From: Clostridiaceae bacterium
GTDB taxonomy: Bacteria; Bacillota; Clostridia; Oscillospirales; Acutalibacteraceae
DNA length: 58,850 nucleotides
Reading direction: 5' to 3'
Assembly: GCA_016296885.1 (NCBI GenBank)
Contig: JAEDHT010000010.1
Span: 1 to 58,850 of the forward strand
Under the pieces are notes generated by a model, which saw only the letters and a program-made list of their open reading frames with translations, was not told where the DNA came from and ran no database searches. Positions 32,817 through 40,586 of the stretch are shown in pieces. A program made the translations under genes and the position numbers. Each line of letters starts with the position of its first letter. The first letter of the stretch is position 1.

Positions 32817-33743
32817 ATGGGAAAATTGTTTCATAAATTATTATTAATATCCATTATTACCGCTACACTTTTTTCAATATCCGTACCCATATATGCAAAT
32901 GCAGAGCGAACCCCTTTGTTTGTCGGAGACGTGACACAGGATCATCATATAAGTATGGATGATGTGGTCACACTGCAAAAATATCTTGCAAAAATTACCG
33001 AAATAAGTAAGCGTGGACTTGTCGCTGCCGACGTAAACGCCGATAGCAATATAAACTTAGAGGATGTAACAATAATACAAAAGAAACTTGCAAGGTTAAT
33101 CCATACTTTTGGCAACGACTATATCTTAGGTACACATGTTGAAGCAAGAACCATCACGGCTGATATTTTGTCTGGTAAGGCGATAGCCGGCGAAAGTGTT
33201 AAATTTTCAGTAGATAAAGCCAATGGCTACGCTCCACTTAACTTTGAGTTTTTTGTAAATGATGTGATAGTGCGTGAGTATGGTGAGTCAAACTCTTTTG
33301 AGTATAAGTTTGACAGAGCAGGTGAATATAAGATAACTGCTAAGGTTTATAACGGCTTTGATGAGTCTGTGACCCTTTCACTAGATTACAAAGTGTTAGA
33401 ATTAGTTAATAACGAAAAACCAGCAATAAAATCGCTTGATTTTGACGATGAGGTGATTTTCAAAAAAACAAACGATAAAGGTGAAATCTTTCAAATTTAT
33501 GTCAATGACGATGATATCAAAGTTACAGCAAATGCATATATGGGCAATGCACCATATGAGTATATGTTCCTGCTAGACGATCAAGAGCTGACAGATGGCT
33601 ACACAACCACAAACAGTGTATCTATCAGTAGAAATCGACCAGTTGGCACAACTAACATATTAACTGTAAAAATAAAAGATAAAAACGGAATTGAAGCGAG
33701 CGAAAATTTTAAATTGTATTTTATAGGTGAACCAAAGGTATAA
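32817..33743 (+). CDS. Secreted protein with N-terminal dockerin and Ig/PKD-like domains
   Basis: The 308-residue exported protein has a signal peptide (about 1-29). A type I dockerin follows (GDVTQDHHISMDDVVTLQKY and DVNADSNINLEDVTIIQKK, about 38-95). Then come one or two beta-sandwich segments (about 110-195 and 205-305) with PKD/Ig-like features such as GYAPLNFEFFVND and RAGEYKITAKVY. No catalytic motif is visible. An N-terminal dockerin is less common than a C-terminal one. A structural or adhesive role on a cohesin scaffold is inferred. Confidence 0.8.
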   Translation: MGKLFHKLLLISIITATLFSISVPIYANAERTPLFVGDVTQDHHISMDDVVTLQKYLAKITEISKRGLVAADVNADSNINLEDVTIIQKKLARLIHTFGNDYILGTHVEARTITADILSGKAIAGESVKFSVDKANGYAPLNFEFFVNDVIVREYGESNSFEYKFDRAGEYKITAKVYNGFDESVTLSLDYKVLELVNNEKPAIKSLDFDDEVIFKKTNDKGEIFQIYVNDDDIKVTANAYMGNAPYEYMFLLDDQELTDGYTTTNSVSISRNRPVGTTNILTVKIKDKNGIEASENFKLYFIGEPKV

Positions 33744-33763
33744 TTTGCAAGTTGTATTTATAA

Positions 33764-33925
33764 ATACCGATAGTAAACTTTGCCGGTAATGACAATAAAA
33801 GAATCGTATAGTTTACGCCCTTTGTAGCGGGAACATATACGATGACGATAACAAGCGGAATATGTCCGGAAACTGAGGATTATGCCTACGCTATCAGCAT
33901 ACACAGTGCATCAATCAACTCTTAA
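33764..33925 (+). pseudogene. Remnant of an extracellular beta-domain reading frame
   Basis: One frame reads PIVNFAGNDNKRIV, then TAG (33809-33811), then FTPFVAGTYTMTITSG and on to ISIHSASINS with a TAA at 33923. It looks like the end of a secreted domain of the FTP-x-AGTYT type. It has no start codon or ribosome binding site and is interrupted by a stop. It lies between the two dockerin genes. Confidence 0.45.
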
Positions 33926-33938
33926 GGAGGGATTCTAT

Positions 33939-34535
33939 ATGAAAAAAATTATTTCTGTTTTGCTCTTAGTGGCATATCTGCTTTCTTTTTCGGCGTTAGT
34001 TGCATCTGCAGAAGAAATTGATGATGAGGAAATTATAAGACAAAAAATAGATGCCTGCCTTGATGAGTATCTAGAAGACTTAAGAGATGATAATTCAGAG
34101 TTTTTTTATAAACTAAGAGGAAAAGCAAATGAATATGTGATTTTTTTTGGCGCATTTGAAAAAGCGACCTCTATGATACCATATTCACAAGTAATTGACG
34201 GCTATCTTATTACGGTAAGTGGGGAAGCAGACCCTTACGACTTAGGTTGGTATGCTTTTGACGGAAAAAGTATTTACACGCTTAAAGAAGCTATAGACAA
34301 AGAACTGTTTAAAATGTCCGATGTGGCAGATTTAATATTTGCAAGGCTTTTGGGTGATGCAACACTTGATAAAAAGGTGGATATGACCGATGTCACCGAA
34401 CTGCAAAAATACATAGCAGGCCTAACAAAATTGAAAGATATGGAATATCTGATTAGAGCTTCCGATGTTGATCAAAATAATCAAATTAATATGTATGGTG
34501 TAGTGCTAATACAGCGTATGATCGCCAAACTATAG
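33939..34535 (+). CDS. Secreted protein with C-terminal dockerin
   Basis: The 198-residue precursor has a signal peptide (MKKIISVLLLVAYLLSFSAL, cleaved near residue 26). An unrecognised acidic domain follows (about 27-130, with VIDGYLITVSGEADPYDLGW), then a C-terminal type I dockerin (GDATLDKKVDMTDVTELQKY and DVDQNNQINMYGVVLIQRM). The second dockerin repeat is partly degenerate. The ATG at 33939 follows AAGGAGGG; an in-frame ATG 57 bases earlier lacks these signals. A terminator follows at 34603. Confidence 0.8.
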   Translation: MKKIISVLLLVAYLLSFSALVASAEEIDDEEIIRQKIDACLDEYLEDLRDDNSEFFYKLRGKANEYVIFFGAFEKATSMIPYSQVIDGYLITVSGEADPYDLGWYAFDGKSIYTLKEAIDKELFKMSDVADLIFARLLGDATLDKKVDMTDVTELQKYIAGLTKLKDMEYLIRASDVDQNNQINMYGVVLIQRMIAKL

Positions 34536-34602
34536 ATGATAAAACTTTACAAAGCTGTATTTTTATTAACAAAAACTCCTGAAATGCAAATCTTTCGCAT
34601 AG

Positions 34603-34640
34603 AAAGACCTTGTAGATTTTACTCTACAAGGTCTTTTTTC
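34603..34640. terminator. Bidirectional terminator between convergent genes
   Basis: AAAGACCTTGTAGA (34603-34616) pairs perfectly with TCTACAAGGTCTTT (34623-34636), flanked by A and T runs. It ends both the dockerin gene and the minus-strand fibre locus. Confidence 0.85.
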
Positions 34641-34653
34641 TAGCTTACACACT

Positions 34654-35472
34654 TTATCTTATAATCTCAATGTCAAACAAATCTAAAATTTCGTCGTTAT
34701 TATCAGTTTTTTCCTCGACTTCGGTATTATCTGACGGAGAATTGTTGTTCGTTTCTCCATTATCTCCTGAATTACCTGATGGAGAAGCGTTGTTTGTTGC
34801 TCTGTTATCTTCCGTACTATCTGACGAAGACTTGTCGTCTATTATTTCAATGTCTCTGATATCATCTGACGACGAATCACTGTCTGTTTCGTCGGTAATT
34901 GAAAGGGCAACGTGTTCGCCTTTTACGATATACATATCATTATTCTCACCAATTTCCATAAAGTCGGGGTGAAAAGAGGAGGTGCCCCAGCAGGAAAGGA
35001 ACGTTACCTTTGTGTCTTTGTTTGGTTTGATCCAAAATGTTATAGTTTCGCTTTTTCCATTTTCATCTTTGCCGATCTGTTGGGTATGGTAACGAGTGTT
35101 GCTTTTTTCGGCGGTAATTATTACAAAGCCTGTTTTTGCCGTGCTCTGAGCTGTATGTTGCAAGGTAATGTAATATTCTGTGTTTGCCTTCAATTCAGCA
35201 GTAAATGATTTTTGATTGCTTTTAATTATATCAACGGCTTTGCCATTTTCATTATTAATCTGAACCTTAACTTGTGTTTCAAAGGTTGCAGTTTGAATAA
35301 TATTGGTACCGGAGGTGATGTTGGAAGAAAAATAGGCATAGGTGGTAATGCTTATAGCCGCTAAGCATATGATCGTAATCACAACGGCCGTAACGACACG
35401 AGCAATCATTACTTTTTCACGTATTTTTCCGTACTTTGGTATGTAGAAATACTCATTACACAGCTTCCTCAC
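34654..35472 (-). CDS. TasA/camelysin-like exported protein with acidic repetitive tail
   Basis: The 272-residue protein has a short cytoplasmic N terminus, then a SipW-type signal anchor (about 22-45) ending YAYFSSNITSGTN. That is the pattern seen before the cleavage site of TasA-like proteins. A beta-sandwich body (about 55-195) and a low-complexity tail rich in Ser, Asp, Asn and Glu (about 200-272, with two DIEII copies) follow. The GTG start at 35472 is 8 bases after GGAGG. It is the last gene of the minus-strand fibre cluster. Confidence 0.75.
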   Translation of the reverse strand: MRKLCNEYFYIPKYGKIREKVMIARVVTAVVITIICLAAISITTYAYFSSNITSGTNIIQTATFETQVKVQINNENGKAVDIIKSNQKSFTAELKANTEYYITLQHTAQSTAKTGFVIITAEKSNTRYHTQQIGKDENGKSETITFWIKPNKDTKVTFLSCWGTSSFHPDFMEIGENNDMYIVKGEHVALSITDETDSDSSSDDIRDIEIIDDKSSSDSTEDNRATNNASPSGNSGDNGETNNNSPSDNTEVEEKTDNNDEILDLFDIEIIR

Positions 35473-35510
35473 ACAATCATCCTCCTTTCAAAGCTCTGCC
35501 GTTGATACGG

Positions 35511-36185
35511 TTATTCTTGTATTTGGTTTGCTTTCACTGTGATGCCAAGTTCTACCCTTGGAATGGTGTCGCCACGGTAGTTTGCAATGTTGCTGACTTC
35601 TTCGGGCATACGTACAATCAAAGCGATATACTTAGTTGCGCCGGGAGCTAAATTTGCAGTTTCGGTAGCATAGTTGTGTAAAGGCATATCAACAATATCT
35701 TTTATAGTGATTTTTGCAGAATCTTTCGCAATTTCACGCTCAAGAGTATTGTTTATAACATCCTGTTCTTCAATATCGTTAATAACTCCAAATTTTAGAT
35801 AATCCTGCAATAAGAAATGCTGACCAAACACGTTGGTTGCAACCGAGCAATCGTTAACATTTACCGCAGTTGAGAACTCGAAAGGCAAGGTACCTTTGTT
35901 CTTCACCTTTAGATATACAACCTGTATGTAACCGGGCTCGTACAAAGCTTCATCATCAAAAATGTCTGTTTTGCTGTCAATTATTTCCCATTTGCCATCG
36001 GGAAGTCGGTGGGATACCTCTAATTCAAAGTTGGCAAAATGAAAAATATTGTTGATTTCAGGCGAGGTGTCGGTAAACCACGCCAGCGATGCACCCGTGC
36101 CGAGAATTCCCCATATGATCAGGGTGCACAGGCTGAGAGTTAAGGCTATTCTTTTGTAGTGTGTTTTCTTTAATTGAAACTTCAC
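35511..36185 (-). CDS. TasA-like exported protein with SipW-type signal
   Basis: The 224-residue protein has an N-terminal signal anchor (about 12-34) followed by SLAWFTDTSPEINNIFHFANF. This matches the SipW-dependent pattern (LAWFTD with a Phe-rich strand) of TasA/camelysin-like fibre proteins. The remainder is beta-rich with VYLKVKNKGTLPFEFS, a common motif in these proteins. There is no C-terminal anchor. It is 17 bases from the next gene in the same direction. Confidence 0.78.
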   Translation of the reverse strand: MKFQLKKTHYKRIALTLSLCTLIIWGILGTGASLAWFTDTSPEINNIFHFANFELEVSHRLPDGKWEIIDSKTDIFDDEALYEPGYIQVVYLKVKNKGTLPFEFSTAVNVNDCSVATNVFGQHFLLQDYLKFGVINDIEEQDVINNTLEREIAKDSAKITIKDIVDMPLHNYATETANLAPGATKYIALIVRMPEEVSNIANYRGDTIPRVELGITVKANQIQE

Positions 36186-36202
36186 GCCTTATTTCTCCTT
36201 GT

Positions 36203-36877
36203 TCAGCATCTAACGGCGTTATCTTTGTTCTCCTTATCCTTTTTACGCCATACTAAATAAATTATCAACATTGCAAGTGAGCAAATTATAAGTGCAGACC
36301 ACAATACTATATAGAGGTTATTGCCGGTCTGTGGTGCTATCGGATCTCCATCCTCAACGGGGAATTCCTCAACCTTAAATTCCCAGTCAAGATAACCGAT
36401 CTTATTCTGATATTCATTAGGAAGCTCTACGGGAACGTCCAAGGTTACGTCTAAATTGACCTCGCCACCGGAATAGAGTGTACCGAGATATACCCAATCT
36501 GTGAGCTGTGAGGTTTCATTGGCTGCGGCATCAAACATATACGCCATTTCATTATCTTTACTCTTTTGTACCCTGAGACATAGCTGTGAAAGAAATTCCA
36601 CAGAATCCCCATGTGCTCCGAGAGATCGAATATATATTTTTACCTTAATCTTGTTATCTGCATTGTTTTTTACGGTAATCTTTTGTGTCAAAGTATCTCC
36701 GGGCATAACATTCTTAAAATTTGAAAAAAGATCAGTTAGTGAATGTTTACTGCCGGGTTCAAATATAAACTGCTGTGAATTTCCATCATAAGTAACCTTG
36801 CCATCTTCCGCATATACGGGCAAGATGGGGGATAGGGAGATAGCAAAAACAATGAGTAATGTAATAATCTTCTTCAT
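36203..36877 (-). CDS. Exported protein with PQTG-type C-terminal anchor in the TasA-like locus
   Basis: The roughly 224-residue protein has an ordinary Sec signal peptide (about 1-25), a beta-rich domain with the KNVMPGDTLTQKITVKNNAD segment, and a C-terminal sorting-like end. That end is PQTGN followed by a hydrophobic helix (IVLWSALIICSLAMLIIYLV) and a Lys-rich tail. This is an LPxTG-like signal (IAPQTGN) but no sortase is in the window. The ATG at 36877 lies 6 bases after GGAGGGA; a GTG two codons earlier is an alternative. It may anchor the fibre to the wall. Confidence 0.75.
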   Translation of the reverse strand: MKKIITLLIVFAISLSPILPVYAEDGKVTYDGNSQQFIFEPGSKHSLTDLFSNFKNVMPGDTLTQKITVKNNADNKIKVKIYIRSLGAHGDSVEFLSQLCLRVQKSKDNEMAYMFDAAANETSQLTDWVYLGTLYSGGEVNLDVTLDVPVELPNEYQNKIGYLDWEFKVEEFPVEDGDPIAPQTGNNLYIVLWSALIICSLAMLIIYLVWRKKDKENKDNAVRC

Positions 36878-36890
36878 CTGCACTCCCTCC

Positions 36891-37457
36891 TTACTCTGCG
36901 GGCCAACCGGAGGCGTTGTAAGTATTACCGTCAGTAATGGGGTTATTTTCGCTTTGTACGGCTTGGGCTTTTACGGTTAATGTCAATGTCTTGCCAAGAT
37001 AGCTGTTATCCACCTTGGATCCGACGATTTCCACATGGGAGAATACATCAGGAGTTGTTTCGCCTGGATTAACAATGCCTGTATAGTAATACCATCCATC
37101 GTGTAGTTTCCAGTATTCTTCATTGATATTGAGCTTGAAGCAGTCTTCTGAAGAAAGCTCCTGTGATTCTACGCCGTATAACATCTTAACACGCAGATAG
37201 AAAGGATGTCCGCAATCGCTCTCGATGCTGACTTTTTTGGAAACGACATTACCGGGAACAATATACACACCCTCTTCGGGGAATTCTTTGCCCTGATCGG
37301 TCGTTTCGTGGATAAGAAACTGAATATTACCGGAGGTCACAACATTGGTGGATTTTCCTACAAACGAATAATATGCAAGGGTTGCCTGACTCATAAGGGT
37401 TATCAGAATTGCTATAAGAGCAACAATAACGATTTTGATTTTGATCTTGCCCAACAT
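36891..37457 (-). CDS. TasA-like exported protein with SipW-type signal
   Basis: The 188-residue protein has a hydrophobic signal (about 7-29) ending ATLAYYSFVGKSTNVVTSGN, the SipW-dependent style. The body is beta-rich with IVPGNVVSKKVSIES and FYLRVKMLYG. It is preceded by a double hairpin (37493-37563) and a GGAGG site. Confidence 0.75.
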   Translation of the reverse strand: MLGKIKIKIVIVALIAILITLMSQATLAYYSFVGKSTNVVTSGNIQFLIHETTDQGKEFPEEGVYIVPGNVVSKKVSIESDCGHPFYLRVKMLYGVESQELSSEDCFKLNINEEYWKLHDGWYYYTGIVNPGETTPDVFSHVEIVGSKVDNSYLGKTLTLTVKAQAVQSENNPITDGNTYNASGWPAE

Positions 37458-37492
37458 AATGTCCTCCTTTTTTTTAATTTGAGTTTACCACT

Positions 37493-37563
37493 CGGCAATC
37501 AAAAGACACAAAATATTATTTATGTCTTTTGATTGCCGCCTAACTTCCACAAGGGAAGTTAGG
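37493..37563 (-). repeat. Intercistronic double hairpin A
   Basis: A 16-bp perfect stem (37493-37508 with 37523-37538) adjoins a 10-bp perfect stem (CCTAACTTCC 37539-37548 with GGAAGTTAGG 37554-37563). It sits between the 481-residue and 188-residue protein genes and lies wholly within the transcript. There is no clear T-run. Confidence 0.7.
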
Positions 37564-37604
37564 ACGGATATAGAATTTTAAGCTTTCTAAAAGCTAATTA
37601 AAGA

Positions 37605-39050
37605 TTAACCCTTGCGATAAACCTCAACACCGTCAATGTTGATGATAGCAACACGACCAACGTTCATCTTACCGGTAGTGCCGTACTTACCGGTGTAGGT
37701 AGTGTTGTTAACATTGATAGTACCGCCGGAGCTAAACACCTGGAATGCTAGTGCATTAGCATCGGAACCAGCGTAAACTTCACAATTATTGACAGTCAAA
37801 GTAGCACCACCGGCAACAGCAACAGCATGAGACTTTTCAGCCTTGATGATACAGTTTTCAATTGTCATATCGCCCATAGCGTATACAGCAGGCTGCATAT
37901 TTTTAGTATTGTTTGCAGTAATCGTAGCATCCTTAACAGAAGAACCCTCGGGTAGAAGCAGACCGGTAGTTGCTTCAAAGGAACCGCCATTGATTTCAAG
38001 GCTCAGATTATTGCCGTCATAATAAGAGCAATCCAGTGCATAACCGTTGGTTGCAGTGCTCTTGTAATTAACGTCGTTTAAAACGATTTTGATATCTCCA
38101 TCACCGTTAGGCTTAATCAGAGTAGAAGCAGCATCGTCGGAAACAAAGTTACCGCCGTTGATTTCGATAACAGCGTCTGCACCTTCTGCAACATCAACTA
38201 AGCCGTTTTTGCCCAGTTTAACCTCTTCGTCGACACCTTCAATGGTAATAGTAGCTTCAGTACCTGTAGCAACTGTAAATGCACTATCAAGTGCGGAAGC
38301 GTCCAAATCATAGCCGTTTAGATCAATCTTAACATCATCAGCAACCACGATGGTTTCGCTTAAAACAATATCAGCTTCGAGCTTTATTTCTTTACCATCT
38401 GCAAGAGCGCCAGAAAGATCATCTGCATCAACTATAGGATACTCAGCATTTGCATCGTATTGATTGTCGAAGCTATCGTATTCAACAGTAGCCTGAGTTG
38501 CGTATACAGTGATGGAAATGCCATCAGCAGTAAGACCTTGATATTCGTTGCCGGCTTCTTCTCTCATATGTCCAACCAAAACGATTGCGTTATCAGATTT
38601 TGCATCAGCATTAAGAACTTCCTCAAAGCCATCAAGATCTGTAACAGTGTCATTAACTTTTACACTCCACTCGATTGCTTCGAGCAATTTAGCGTCGCCG
38701 TCAATACCGTTGATATCAATCTTATACTTGAGAGCGAGATTGCCTTCGTTATGTACATAAACAGGAGTCATTTCATAAGTACAGCCCGGTTCCCAAAGGA
38801 TAGGTTCGGATTCGTGACCGGCAACCTTTACAAAAGGAATAGACTCGCCAACGAGAGAATTTCCGTCTTTATCAACTTCATAGACATCAATGCCAAAATC
38901 TGTAGCGCCGGTATCTCCCGAAGTTGCAAAGTTAAACTTGTTGGTGACATCGTCCTCAGCAGTAAACCAGGCCAATGTTGCAAAAGAAAGAATAGCAACA
39001 AGGCACACTGCAAGAGCTGCGACAAACACCTTTTTCTTCGTTATTTTCAT
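37605..39050 (-). CDS. TasA-like N-terminal domain fused to a right-handed beta-helix repeat
   Basis: The 481-residue protein starts with a SipW-type signal (about 1-27) ending LSFATLAWFTAEDDVTNKF. A TasA-like beta-sandwich (about 30-195) follows with VYVHNEGNLALKYKIDI. From about 205 to 475 it has repeated short strands (ADDVKIDLNGYDL, DAVIEINGGNFVS, LSLEINGGSFEAT, ATLTVNNCEVYAG) typical of a parallel beta-helix. It is the largest fibre candidate in the locus and probably a major matrix protein. No catalytic residues are apparent. Confidence 0.75.
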   Translation of the reverse strand: MKITKKKVFVAALAVCLVAILSFATLAWFTAEDDVTNKFNFATSGDTGATDFGIDVYEVDKDGNSLVGESIPFVKVAGHESEPILWEPGCTYEMTPVYVHNEGNLALKYKIDINGIDGDAKLLEAIEWSVKVNDTVTDLDGFEEVLNADAKSDNAIVLVGHMREEAGNEYQGLTADGISITVYATQATVEYDSFDNQYDANAEYPIVDADDLSGALADGKEIKLEADIVLSETIVVADDVKIDLNGYDLDASALDSAFTVATGTEATITIEGVDEEVKLGKNGLVDVAEGADAVIEINGGNFVSDDAASTLIKPNGDGDIKIVLNDVNYKSTATNGYALDCSYYDGNNLSLEINGGSFEATTGLLLPEGSSVKDATITANNTKNMQPAVYAMGDMTIENCIIKAEKSHAVAVAGGATLTVNNCEVYAGSDANALAFQVFSSGGTINVNNTTYTGKYGTTGKMNVGRVAIINIDGVEVYRKG

Positions 39051-39089
39051 ATGTTTTCCTCCTTTCTTCGAAATTTTATTTCAAACTCA

Positions 39090-39145
39090 TGCCTATTGGA
39101 ATTCCTGTATAGGCACGAAAGAGAAAACACATTTATTCTCTCTTT
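39090..39145 (-). repeat. Intercistronic double hairpin B
   Basis: TGCCTAT (39090-39096) pairs with ATAGGCA (39109-39115), then AAAGAGA (39118-39124) pairs with TCTCTTT (39139-39145). It lies between the signal peptidase gene ending at 39145 and the beta-helix protein gene. Confidence 0.5.
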
Positions 39146-39693
39146 TAATTTTGTATTTCCGCACGGAGTCGGACAAGCTCGGCCTTCAGATTTTCGTTTT
39201 CTTCTGCTGTGGTGTTTATATTTGCCTGAACGGTGGCAGTTTCTTCCTTTTTCTTTTTACTAATCATGTCCGGAAGAAATACCAGCAGAATCAAAACGAT
39301 ACCCACGCCAATGGTGACATACATACCGGGAGGGTTCTGAACGAAGTCGGATACATATCCGAGCTTTGGTATACTAAACTTAGGTACACCAATTACATTA
39401 TTGAAATGCACAGGGCTTTGATCTTCAATCTCATTGGCATCACCTTTGGTGTAAAAACGCTGATTTTCAGCATCCACACGAATGACACGGTGAGTACCAA
39501 CAACCAAATCCTCATTGAGAATGAAAGTAATAACATCGCCCTCTTTGATTGTGTTGGGGTCAACCTTTTCGACGTAAATCAAATCCCCCACGTTGTATTC
39601 CGGTTTCATACTTGGTGAAATTACATTAAAGCACTGATAGCCGATCAAACGTGAACCCATCAAAAATACGGCACAAAGCACCATTAGCACCAC
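39145..39693 (-). CDS. Signal peptidase I, SipW type (probable N-terminal frameshift)
   Basis: The 182-residue frame has the S26B motifs: the nucleophile Ser in NVISPSMKPEYNVGDLIYV and the catalytic His in THRVI, where the usual Lys is replaced as in ER/SipW-type enzymes. A C-terminal TM and a coiled-coil tail (about 155-180) follow. The apparent GTG start at 39693 lacks a ribosome binding site. A better start, ATG at 39740 behind GGAGAG, is out of frame by one base because of a run of six A residues at 39720-39725; seven would give MTTIFKKIWNILSTSLVV. It probably cleaves the TasA-like proteins of the locus. Confidence 0.75.
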   Translation of the reverse strand: MVLMVLCAVFLMGSRLIGYQCFNVISPSMKPEYNVGDLIYVEKVDPNTIKEGDVITFILNEDLVVGTHRVIRVDAENQRFYTKGDANEIEDQSPVHFNNVIGVPKFSIPKLGYVSDFVQNPPGMYVTIGVGIVLILLVFLPDMISKKKKEETATVQANINTTAEENENLKAELVRLRAEIQN

Positions 39694-39769
39694 AAGTGAT
39701 GTGGATAATATATTCCATATTTTTTAAATATAGTCGTCATACTATTAACTCTCCTTTATCGCCTTTCAG

Positions 39770-39832
39770 CAATCAAAAGGTATAAGCGTTACTCTTATGC
39801 CCTTTGATCACCGCCCATCGAGTAGAGATGGG
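39770..39832 (-). repeat. Intercistronic double hairpin C
   Basis: AATCAAAAGGTATAAG (from 39771) pairs with CTTATGCCCTTTGAT (to about 39809) with G-U pairs. CCCATC (39814-39819) pairs with GATGGG (39827-39832). The order and the AATCAAAAG core repeat the layout of hairpin A. It separates the two signal peptidase genes. Confidence 0.6.
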
Positions 39833-39863
39833 ACAGCAAGAAAACCTCTAAAGATTTGTAATA

Positions 39864-40586
39864 TTATCGATACATCTGGTCTCTTTCAGGCCTGCTTGTT
39901 TCTGCGCTGGTAGCAGCTGCTTGCCTGCTTTCCAGCTGCGCTTTGAGTGCTCTCAGCTCTGCAAGCATTTTAGCGTTTGCTGCTTTTTCAGCTTCGATTC
40001 TATCCTTTTCAGCCTGCATTTCTTCCATTTGCTCTTTTTTATATCTACGGAACAGGTTAAAAAACTTCACTCCTTCATAAATAATAATCAGCATAAACGC
40101 AGTGAAAATGAAAACAAAATAACCGGGTGTGGTTTTTAGGAAATTAAAGAAGCTTCCAAGACCGGGAATATGATTTTGGTACTGACCGATTACGTAAGGA
40201 TAGGTAACGACAGTTTCATCGTCTACACCTGTGGTTGTACCATAGGTTATAAAGCCGGGATTTCCTTCGGCATCAACAGTTATTTTACGGATTTTATGGG
40301 TGATGGTCTCGCCAAAGCTGTCGGTATTTTGCGACATAAAGGAGATAATATCACCCTCTTTAAGTGTAGAGGGGTCAACCTCTTTTACGAGGATCAAAGA
40401 GCCTGCGTTAAAGTCGGTGGCTGCAATTGAGTCAGAATTGACGATATACATCTTAAACCCAAATAAATCACGATCGTTTCTATTAAAGGTTGTTACAGAA
40501 ATCACCGTAAAGACCATCATCGACACGGCAAGCAGTACCATCAGCCATACAAGGGTGTTTTTAATTATGTTTAGTGCTTTTTTCAT
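39864..40586 (-). CDS. Second signal peptidase I-like protein (SipW type) with coiled-coil tail
   Basis: The 240-residue protein has an N-terminal TM (about 11-34) and the S26-like nucleophile segment YIVNSDSIAATDFNAGSLILV. A THKIRKI segment supplies the catalytic His, and a second TM lies near 155-175. The C-terminal tail (about 180-240) is a charged coiled coil with QMEEMQAEKDRIEAEKAA. The first gene of the fibre locus, it has GGAGAG upstream. The SDSI motif differs from the classic SxSM, so its activity should be treated as likely, not certain. Confidence 0.72.
   Translation of the reverse strand: MKKALNIIKNTLVWLMVLLAVSMMVFTVISVTTFNRNDRDLFGFKMYIVNSDSIAATDFNAGSLILVKEVDPSTLKEGDIISFMSQNTDSFGETITHKIRKITVDAEGNPGFITYGTTTGVDDETVVTYPYVIGQYQNHIPGLGSFFNFLKTTPGYFVFIFTAFMLIIIYEGVKFFNLFRRYKKEQMEEMQAEKDRIEAEKAANAKMLAELRALKAQLESRQAAATSAETSRPERDQMYR

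Noticed and set aside
37493..37563. A cyclic-di-GMP or other known riboswitch
   Set aside because: The paired stems lack recognisable conserved loops of known classes, and the location is inside an operon, not at its start.
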